Source: Gemmatimonadota bacterium
Lineage (GTDB): Bacteria > Gemmatimonadota > Gemmatimonadetes > Gemmatimonadales > Gemmatimonadaceae
NCBI GenBank assembly: GCA_003131365.1
Contig: PKVB01000202.1
Coordinates: forward strand, 12,190 to 23,043
Length of the DNA: 10,854 bases
Direction of reading: 5' to 3'
Under the pieces are notes generated by a model that had not been told where the DNA came from, did not search any database, and saw only the letters and a list, made by a program, of their open reading frames with translations. Below, piece after piece: positions 1 through 5,931 of the stretch (position 1 is the first letter of the stretch; each line of letters begins with the position of its first letter). The position numbers and the translations under genes are program-made.

Positions 1-526
1 GGGCGTAGCGCTCGACCAGATTCTCCACAGTCGGCGTCAGCTTGCGGGCGACGACGATACGTCCCGCATCACTCAGCTCGCCGAGAACCCCTTCGAGTGC
101 GGCAACGGTATCCGCGCCTTCGTCGAGAATGTCATCCACCCAGGCGAGGGCGACGGTGCGTACCGTGTCGAGCTTGAGGAGCGAGGCGCGTACGAGCTCC
201 AGAATCTCCGCCGGCGTTCCAGCAACGGCGAGAACCGGCCGGGTCTTGAAGATGCGAGCGGCGCGCGCGGCACTCGTGATGGGCACGACCTCGATTCCAG
301 TCGGCCCGGAAAGACGGAGAACTTCCTCCGAAATCGCGAGAGATGTTTCCGCATCGCGAGTCACCACCACGACTTGCGTGCCTCCCGCCGATGGATCGAT
401 GCGGGCAAGAGCGGGAGTCAGAAATTCCGCAATTGACTCGATCGTGTGCGGAAGCGTGTAGACCAGACTCTGACTGCGCCCAACCTGTCCGGTGGCGCGC
501 TCTTCAACCTCCTGCAATTCCGACAT
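1..526 (-). CDS. Degenerate DEAD-box helicase-like protein, 5' part (3' end beyond window)
   Basis: This open frame begins at ATG 526-524 and runs off the left edge after 175 codons. An AGAGGG ribosome-binding site lies a few bases upstream of the ATG. The layout follows RecA-like domain 1 of DEAD-box helicases. Residues 21-45 align with the P-loop/helix region, VVVVTRDAE (52-60) with motif Ia (PTRELA), AGTPAEI (102-108) with the TPGR motif, LLKLDTVRTVALAWVDDILDEG (a stretch at about 116-137) with motif II, and GRIVVARKLTPTVENLVERYA with the SAT region. The catalytic signatures are absent: YTLPHTIES (23-31) sits where AxTGxGKT should be, and AWVD (128-131) replaces DEAD. It is therefore probably not an ATPase and could be a structural or RNA-binding relative. 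The gene is transcribed divergently from the repair operon. The open frame is secure; the family assignment is my own motif alignment and is less so. Confidence 0.7.
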   Translation of the reverse strand, partial: MSELQEVEERATGQVGRSQSLVYTLPHTIESIAEFLTPALARIDPSAGGTQVVVVTRDAETSLAISEEVLRLSGPTGIEVVPITSAARAARIFKTRPVLAVAGTPAEILELVRASLLKLDTVRTVALAWVDDILDEGADTVAALEGVLGELSDAGRIVVARKLTPTVENLVERYA

Positions 527-637
527 CCTGCCCTCTATTTTTCGCACGTGGCGTAGAGTCCGCCCCGCCGGTATCGTTATATGTCTTCCCACCGCGCGGC
601 GTCGCCGCTCACCAAAGATAGCAGCATCGGGGCACCC
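527..637. promoter_or_regulatory. Divergent intergenic region, probable promoters for both directions
   Basis: This 111-base gap separates the leftward DEAD-box-like gene from the rightward repair operon, and it is the only place where transcription of the seven-gene operon could plausibly start within the window. An AT-rich patch at 572-583 reads TATAAC on the minus strand (581-576), a good -10 match for the leftward gene. On the plus strand it contains TATCGT and TTATAT. I see no convincing -35 hexamer at 16-18 bases for either direction, and no clear operator palindrome. The position is strong evidence; the exact promoter elements are weak. Confidence 0.35.
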
Positions 638-916
638 ATGATTACCGCCATCGTATTGATAAAGGCCGAGCCACAGCGAATTGCCCAGTGCGCGACGAAG
701 CTTGCTGGAATCAATGGTGTTTCGCAGGTCTACTCCGTTTCGGGAGAGTGGGACCTCGTGGCAATGGTCGAAGTGGCCGAGCACGAGGCGATCGCCAGAA
801 TCGTGACCGAGGAAGTAACGGTGGTTCCCGGGATCAAGTCGACTCACACCCTCACCGCATTCCGGGCGTACTCGAAAAGGGATCTCGAGCAGGCCTGGGA
901 CATCGGGCTGGAGTAG
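638..916 (+). CDS. Stand-alone Lrp/AsnC ligand-binding (RAM) domain protein
   Basis: This 92-residue protein consists only of the Lrp/AsnC C-terminal effector-binding fold. It shows the beta-strand ITAIVLIKA at the start, the turn GVSQVYSVSGEWDLVAMVEV (about 27-46, with the family GE-D motif at 36-39) and PGIKSTHTLTAF near the end. No helix-turn-helix precedes it, so it cannot bind DNA alone; family members of this kind form oligomers that bind small molecules such as amino acids, or pair with full-length Lrp proteins. An in-frame ATG at 581 would add 19 non-homologous residues. The ATG at 638 is preferred because the domain starts there and a GGGG purine run lies 5-8 bases upstream. Only 6 bases separate its stop from nurA, so it is the first gene of the repair operon. 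Its role there is unknown. Confidence 0.85.
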   Translation: MITAIVLIKAEPQRIAQCATKLAGINGVSQVYSVSGEWDLVAMVEVAEHEAIARIVTEEVTVVPGIKSTHTLTAFRAYSKRDLEQAWDIGLE

Positions 917-922
917 CCGGCG

Positions 923-1933
923 ATGCTGGTTAGCAGCTCCAGTCCGGACTCGGCGAGCCGGGCAGCTATTCGTTTGCTGAAGGAGTGGTTGCCGGGGGCG
1001 AGCGCGGTCGAGGGAAGCGGCGATCTCGAATTGAGCTCGAGGGCTGACCAGCCGCAGCTCATTTCCGCGGAGATTGTCGAGGGAAAGACGCTCCGGGCTG
1101 TCAGAGTGCCGGATGTAACTCGCACGATGATCTCCGGATTCGGGGCATTTCTCGATGGAACGCAGAAGGTGAGGCTGATCGGGCGCCACTTCGGCGTGCC
1201 GATAGTGCTCGGTACCACTTCTGCCGCGGTTCGCGTTCGCGTGAACCGCCGCCTCGTCACCTGGGGACACAAGCCGCCCAGACTGGACCAGAAGCTGTAT
1301 CTGCCGCTCAAGTATTTGCCTCCGCTGACCGAGGCTTTGGGCGCCGGCTCTCAGCGGAAATACGGCCAGTTTCAGGTCGTGGACACATCGATCCCCGACG
1401 CGAGCGGCGCGTATCCAAGCGAGCACCCTACGGTTCTCCTCGAGCGCGCAATTCGCGCGGTGGATCGGCAGCGTGATGCCCTCGAGGACGAGCTCGCGGA
1501 AGCGTGGTGCGCGCGCGGTGAAGCTCCTCTTTTCATAGATGGAAGCATCACTCGCAGCCCGCACGCGGCGGCTTCGGCGAACGCGATCGGCGTGATCAAG
1601 AGCCACTTCACGCTTTACGTCGAGGGCGAAGCACTCAGAACTGTCGTGGGTTTGGCCAAGGGCGAAAGGTCGTCCGTGTTCCAGGTCACGCCGAAGTCGC
1701 GCAGCGCGGTGATGAGCTGGTATCTGCGACAGCGTGATCCGGAGGGTCACGATGTGTTATGGGGACTCGTCCGCGTCGAGATATCGAGGTGCGACAATCC
1801 CACCGAGCGAGCGGACGAAATCTCGCGCTGGGTGCTCGCCGAAACATCGCCGCTGGCACTGCCCGACGGGCGTTGGGATAAGATGTCTTACGGTATTCGG
1901 GACGCCGAAGAATTTCTGAGAGCTATTTCATGA
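923..1933 (+). CDS. nurA: NurA-family 5'-3' nuclease
   Basis: NurA is the nuclease partner of the HerA translocase and resects one strand at double-strand breaks. This 336-residue protein carries the family pattern of two acidic DG motifs and C-terminal residues. AFLDGTQ contains D78 (motif I). A glutamate, E174, lies in the helix VLLERAIRAVDRQRDALEDE. LFIDGSI contains D206, and GVIKS contains K226. The C-terminal segment VLWGLVRVEI through LPDGRWDKMSYGIRDAEEFL contains Y323, near the position of the family's conserved tyrosine. I assigned these residues by pattern against characterised archaeal NurA (the D, E, D, Y, H set); a C-terminal histidine was not identified with certainty. The start ATG at 923 has GGAG (910-913) nine bases upstream, inside the preceding gene. 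The stop overlaps the herA start as ATGA, which supports translational coupling with its partner. Confidence 0.82.
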   Translation: MLVSSSSPDSASRAAIRLLKEWLPGASAVEGSGDLELSSRADQPQLISAEIVEGKTLRAVRVPDVTRTMISGFGAFLDGTQKVRLIGRHFGVPIVLGTTSAAVRVRVNRRLVTWGHKPPRLDQKLYLPLKYLPPLTEALGAGSQRKYGQFQVVDTSIPDASGAYPSEHPTVLLERAIRAVDRQRDALEDELAEAWCARGEAPLFIDGSITRSPHAAASANAIGVIKSHFTLYVEGEALRTVVGLAKGERSSVFQVTPKSRSAVMSWYLRQRDPEGHDVLWGLVRVEISRCDNPTERADEISRWVLAETSPLALPDGRWDKMSYGIRDAEEFLRAIS

Positions 1934-3876
1934 CCGAAGCGCTTGGCCGCATCGTCGCAACGGAGCGGAAACCGAACACGCCGCACGAGTTCCACTTCTG
2001 GACGGCGATCGACTCACCTGTTGGGATCGGGACGATCGTCCGCGTCGATGGGGCGAACCCGATGGACGGGCAGATTCCTCACATCTACGGAATCGTCGTA
2101 GAAGGCTTCAGCTACACCGATCTCCAGTCTCCGATGCACGACGTGCTTGGCCACGACGGCTTGCCGACAATGGCGGGATACGCAGCCACCGAGAGAGCGG
2201 AGATCCGACTTTATACTGCCGCCGTGTTGAGGCAGATCCCGGAGGAGCCGCTCCAGCCGGTGCCAATGGGGCAGGTCTTTCTAGCCGAGGAAGCCGACGT
2301 GCAGGTCGCGCTCCGCATGGACAGCTATCTGCGCGAGGGGGCGAACACGGGGATTCCGATCGGCGTCTATCGCGCCGGCGGAACGGAGGCCGTGATCTAC
2401 CTCGACGCTGATTTCCTTTTGGGGCCCGAGGCAGCGCACTTGAACATCACCGGCGTCTCGGGGCTTGCGACCAAGACGAGCGCCGTCGAGTGGCTGCTGG
2501 CTTCGATGTTCCGGCATTTCCCCGAGGACAAGGGATCGATCGCCGCGGTGTGCTTCAATGTCAAAGGTCCCGACCTCTGCTATCTGGATCAGCCGGGAAA
2601 GCTCGAGAAGTCGGACGAGGCACTCTACGAGAAGCTCGACGTCGAGCCGAAGCCGTTTCAGAAAGTCGAGTATTTCGCTCCGTACAACGCGAAGGGTCTG
2701 GCTCTGAACACGTTCCGGAACAACGAAGCTCTGCTCGACAACGTCACGCCGCTTACCTGGGGTCTGCGCGAGGTCCTGCAGTTCGCCGAGGTTCTTCTCA
2801 ACAGGGACGACATCGATGCGAAGGCCGATGCGCTGATCGACTTCATCGTGCAGAACGTCGTCGACAAGGAGTTTTCCGACCCTCTGCTCAGCAAGAAGCA
2901 CACGGTGCAGTCGTTTGCCGACCTCGATGCGTGGTTCCGCGATGTTCTGCGCGGCATGGAACAGAAAGACGGGGAGAGCTGGCGCACGCACCACGTGGCG
3001 ACGATCCGCAAGATGCGGAACCGCCTGTCGAACATCTCCACGCGGTGCGCGGGATTGGTCACCGACTCGGGGGCGGTGAGCGATCTACCGTTCGGGAGCT
3101 TTGAGGACCGCACGGTGTACGTGGTGGATGTCGCCAACCTCGAGGAAGATGCGCAGGACCTCATCTTCGCGCGGATCGTCTCAAAGCTTCGTGAGCACCT
3201 GGAACGAAGAGACCTGGGCGTCAAGCATCTCGTCGTATTCGTCGACGAGCTGAACAAGTACGCGCCGGGTGATGGTCCCGATACTTACGTTCGGAAGATG
3301 CTACTGGATATTGCCGAGCGCGGAAGGTACCTGGGTCTCGTCCTGTTCAGCGCGCAGCAATTCCGCTCGCAGGTGCATCGGAGAGTTGTTGGCAATTCCG
3401 GGACGTCGCTGTTCGGACGAATGGATCCCGACGAGCTCTCGACACCGGGCTACGCGGTGCTGAGCCCGGCGACGAGAACCAAGCTTGCCACGCTGGAGAA
3501 GGGGCAGTTGATGATTCGACATCCACATTTCACTCAGCCGATCTTCGTGCGCTTCCCGCGTCCAGCGGTGATGCAGGGACGCGAGGGCTCGGAGCGCTAC
3601 CCGCAGGCGGGCGACGTCTCGCTCGACGCGGCGATTCTGCGCGCGCTCCGGCCGCTCGACCCCGCGATCACGCTCCCGTGGGTGCAGGAGATCACCGCGC
3701 TCTTTACGCAGGAAGAGGTGATCCGGGCCCGCAACGCGACGCTTCTGGCGCGACCCGAAAACGTGAAGGCGTACTTCTCGGCGCAATTCCGAAAGATCAT
3801 CCCGGCGCAGCCGGCGACGCGTCCAATGGCGGCGAGCATCAAGTCGGCTCCGGAAAACGATCCATATGGGTTTTAG
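1930..3876 (+). CDS. herA: HerA-type hexameric DNA translocase ATPase
   Basis: HerA is a FtsK-like ring ATPase that pumps DNA into the bound NurA nuclease. The protein has 648 residues, longer than archaeal HerA at roughly 500-560. Residues 1 to about 125 look like the HAS-barrel that docks NurA and Mre11 (ALGRIVATE, VGIGTIVRV, IYGIVVEG). The ATPase core follows. Its P-loop is unusual: ITGVSGLATKTS (173-184, K182) instead of GATGSGKS. Walker B is clear, LVVFVDELNKYAP, with D439 and E440. A sensor-like LVLFSAQQFRS follows, then the family pattern NSGTSLFGRMDPDEL. A polar C-terminal tail ends in NDPYGF. The ATG overlaps the nurA stop by four bases. The order nurA-herA with mre11-rad50 downstream matches the archaeal resection cluster. 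HerA-like defence ATPases are an alternative, but the neighbours favour repair. Confidence 0.85.
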   Translation: MTEALGRIVATERKPNTPHEFHFWTAIDSPVGIGTIVRVDGANPMDGQIPHIYGIVVEGFSYTDLQSPMHDVLGHDGLPTMAGYAATERAEIRLYTAAVLRQIPEEPLQPVPMGQVFLAEEADVQVALRMDSYLREGANTGIPIGVYRAGGTEAVIYLDADFLLGPEAAHLNITGVSGLATKTSAVEWLLASMFRHFPEDKGSIAAVCFNVKGPDLCYLDQPGKLEKSDEALYEKLDVEPKPFQKVEYFAPYNAKGLALNTFRNNEALLDNVTPLTWGLREVLQFAEVLLNRDDIDAKADALIDFIVQNVVDKEFSDPLLSKKHTVQSFADLDAWFRDVLRGMEQKDGESWRTHHVATIRKMRNRLSNISTRCAGLVTDSGAVSDLPFGSFEDRTVYVVDVANLEEDAQDLIFARIVSKLREHLERRDLGVKHLVVFVDELNKYAPGDGPDTYVRKMLLDIAERGRYLGLVLFSAQQFRSQVHRRVVGNSGTSLFGRMDPDELSTPGYAVLSPATRTKLATLEKGQLMIRHPHFTQPIFVRFPRPAVMQGREGSERYPQAGDVSLDAAILRALRPLDPAITLPWVQEITALFTQEEVIRARNATLLARPENVKAYFSAQFRKIIPAQPATRPMAASIKSAPENDPYGF

Positions 3877-3886
3877 CAGGATCAGT

Positions 3887-4747
3887 ATGCGTGCAGGACG
3901 AATCGTTCTTTTCGCAGTTTGTTGCTTCGCCCAGGTGGCGCTCTCCCAGCCGGTTCTCCTCCAGATCCGCCCCCACATCGGCGACACTCTCAGGATGCAC
4001 CTCTCGCAATCGGTGGAGATGATCGGCACCACACGTGGCGGGGGGCGTGATTCGGCGACCAGCTCGATGACGACGTCCATCGAGGTGTTCACCCGCGCGA
4101 TCGCGCACCAGTGGACGTCCGGCGGCACTCTCATGCAGTCCATTACCGATTCGGTCGCGATGACACCCGCCTCGGCGGGCTCGCTCGCCGATCTCAAGCG
4201 TCGGGCGATGACGGCAAAGCGCGTCTGGGTGCGTGTTTCCACGGATGGAGCGATGGAGATCGTCAACGACGACGATCCCAACAGCGAGCTGCGGCAAGTC
4301 TTCGGAGAGATGCCCGCGATGTTGGCGCGCGAGCCGGTCGCCGTCGGCGCAAAGTGGACGCGCGAGATGCAGATCCCCTTGAGCGGCGATCCGGGCACGC
4401 TGGGACAGGTGCGGGCGACGTTCCGTCTCGATTCTCTGAGCAGGAACGGCGATCTCGCGTTCATCTCGATGCACGGTACGATGTCCCGCATGAACTCGCG
4501 CAGCTCGTCGGGAGCGCTGGACGCGCCGGCCGCCCCGGCCGCGGGCACAGGTTACGCCACTTCGGGCACGCTCTCGGGCACGATTCAGATCGACCGAAGA
4601 TTGGGCTGGATTACCGACTCCAGGAGTAGCATCATCGTACAGTCCACGATCGCCGCGGCCCCGGCCCGAAAGGGAGGACCACAGGGAGCGCCGATGCAGG
4701 TGCGGACGAAGATCACTCAGTGGATAAGGGCGATGCGCACTCGATGA
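3887..4747 (+). CDS. Exported protein of unknown function inside the repair operon
   Basis: The 286-residue product begins with a Sec signal peptide: MRAG, the hydrophobic stretch IVLFAVCCFAQVA, and likely cleavage after ALS (residue 20). No proper lipobox precedes the cysteines. The ATG at 3887 is preferred over 3866 because AGGA (3878-3881) lies five bases upstream and the signal peptide then starts correctly. The mature part is polar and beta-rich. IRPHIGDTLRMHLSQSVEM, a central VSTDGAMEIV, EPVAVGAKWTREMQIPL and SGTLSGTIQIDRRLGWITDS resemble the secreted DUF6263 type (a 'pressure of the form GDxxxxxxxQ ... VGxxWxxxxxxP ... GxxxIDxxxGW' pattern); this is from memory and unverified. A low-complexity Ala/Pro/Gly stretch lies around residue 205. 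It sits ten bases after herA and its stop overlaps the mre11 start (ATGA). An envelope protein among cytoplasmic repair genes is odd, and its function is unknown. Confidence 0.8.
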   Translation: MRAGRIVLFAVCCFAQVALSQPVLLQIRPHIGDTLRMHLSQSVEMIGTTRGGGRDSATSSMTTSIEVFTRAIAHQWTSGGTLMQSITDSVAMTPASAGSLADLKRRAMTAKRVWVRVSTDGAMEIVNDDDPNSELRQVFGEMPAMLAREPVAVGAKWTREMQIPLSGDPGTLGQVRATFRLDSLSRNGDLAFISMHGTMSRMNSRSSSGALDAPAAPAAGTGYATSGTLSGTIQIDRRLGWITDSRSSIIVQSTIAAAPARKGGPQGAPMQVRTKITQWIRAMRTR

Positions 4748-5931
4748 GACTGGTTCACCTCTCGGACATACACCTCGGCTTCAGACAATATCAGCGGCAG
4801 ACACCCACGGGGATCAACCAGCGTGAGGCGGATGTCGCGCTGTCGCTGCGCCGCGTCATCGATAAGGTGATCGAGCTCAAGCCCGACCTGGTGCTCATCG
4901 CCGGCGACGTATTTCACGCCGTTCGCCCCAGCAATCCGGCCATTCTGCACGCCTTTCACCAGTTCTCGCGCCTCATGCAGATGCTGCCCGACGCAACCGT
5001 GGTGATGGTCGCCGGCAATCACGACACTCCGCGCATGGCGGAAACGAGATGCATTCTGCCGCTGTTCGCCCCACTCGGGATCACGGTGGTGGAAGGCGAG
5101 CCAAAGCGCATCACCTTTCACGAGCGCGATCTTTCGATTCTCGCGGTACCCGACATGGGGAAGGCGCCGTCACTCGAGCCCGATGCCGCCGCGAAATACA
5201 ACGTCCTCCTGCTCCACGGGGAGATTGAAGGGGTGCTGCCCAGGTACGGCCGCGAGCTCGATCGCCGTCCGATGGGAATCACGCAGCAGGAGCTCGGCGC
5301 CGACCGATGGGACTACGTCGCGCTGGGGCACTATCATGTGTACCGGCAGGTCGAGCCGAATGCGTTCTACTCGGGATCGCTCGACTACACGAGCACCAAT
5401 TCGTGGGGAGAGATGGCTGAGGAGGAAGCCGCCAGGATCGGCGGCAAGGGGATCATCGAACACGATCTCACGACCGGGGCTCACACGTTTCACCCGATTC
5501 CGCCGCTCCGGCAGTGGGTCGACCTGCCATCGCTCTCCGGCACCGGGCTATCACCCGCTTCGCTCGACGAGGCGATTCGCGCGACGGTAGATAACCTTGA
5601 AGGCGGCATCGACGACAAGATCGTGCGGCTGGTCGTGCGTGATGTTCCGCGCCACATCCTGCGCGAGCTGGACCACAAGGCGCTCCGCGAATACAAGCGG
5701 AGAGCGCTCCAGTTTCACCTCGACACGCGGCGACCGGAGATCGTGCGTCGCGAAAACGGCCACGCGGGGCCGGGCCGCCGAGCGTCTCTGGCGGACACCG
5801 TTCGCGACAAGCTCCGCTCGCGCGTGCTCACGGAGAACATCGATCGCGAAGCTCTCGTCGAGCTCGGGCTGCACTATCTCCGTGAGGCGGACCTCGTAGC
5901 GGGCCCGACCGAAGAGGACTCCATCGCGTGA
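4744..5931 (+). CDS. sbcD: Mre11/SbcD double-strand-break repair nuclease
   Basis: This 395-residue calcineurin-fold phosphodiesterase is the Mn-dependent 3'-5' exonuclease and endonuclease of the Mre11-Rad50 complex. All metal-binding motifs are intact: LSDIHLG (D8, H10), LIAGDVFH (D55), AGNHD (N92, H93, D94), LLHGEIEG (H158) and ALGHYHVYR (H196, H198). The phosphodiesterase domain ends near FYSGSLDYTSTN (about 208-219). A C-terminal capping region and a helical Rad50-binding tail follow. The start is set at 4744, where ATGA overlaps the upstream stop and gives the canonical MRLVHLSDIHLG start; an ATG at 4720 would add eight residues not typical of the family. The length matches archaeal Mre11 and SbcD. 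The stop overlaps the rad50 GTG start (GTGA), so both subunits are probably made in coupled fashion. Confidence 0.95.
   Translation: MRLVHLSDIHLGFRQYQRQTPTGINQREADVALSLRRVIDKVIELKPDLVLIAGDVFHAVRPSNPAILHAFHQFSRLMQMLPDATVVMVAGNHDTPRMAETRCILPLFAPLGITVVEGEPKRITFHERDLSILAVPDMGKAPSLEPDAAAKYNVLLLHGEIEGVLPRYGRELDRRPMGITQQELGADRWDYVALGHYHVYRQVEPNAFYSGSLDYTSTNSWGEMAEEEAARIGGKGIIEHDLTTGAHTFHPIPPLRQWVDLPSLSGTGLSPASLDEAIRATVDNLEGGIDDKIVRLVVRDVPRHILRELDHKALREYKRRALQFHLDTRRPEIVRRENGHAGPGRRASLADTVRDKLRSRVLTENIDREALVELGLHYLREADLVAGPTEEDSIA

Noticed and set aside
42..461. 139-codon plus-strand open frame at the left edge
   Set aside because: It is antisense to the DEAD-box-like gene, whose minus-strand frame stays open to the window edge, has a ribosome-binding site and shows family-like motif order.
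2281..2994. 237-codon open frame on the minus strand inside herA
   Set aside because: It is antisense to the HerA ATPase core, with no ribosome-binding site or domain signature.
3301..4548. 415-codon open frame on the minus strand across the herA end and the exported-protein gene
   Set aside because: It lies antisense to two well-supported genes, has an Arg/Ser-rich composition typical of shadow frames in high-GC DNA, and shows no recognisable motif.
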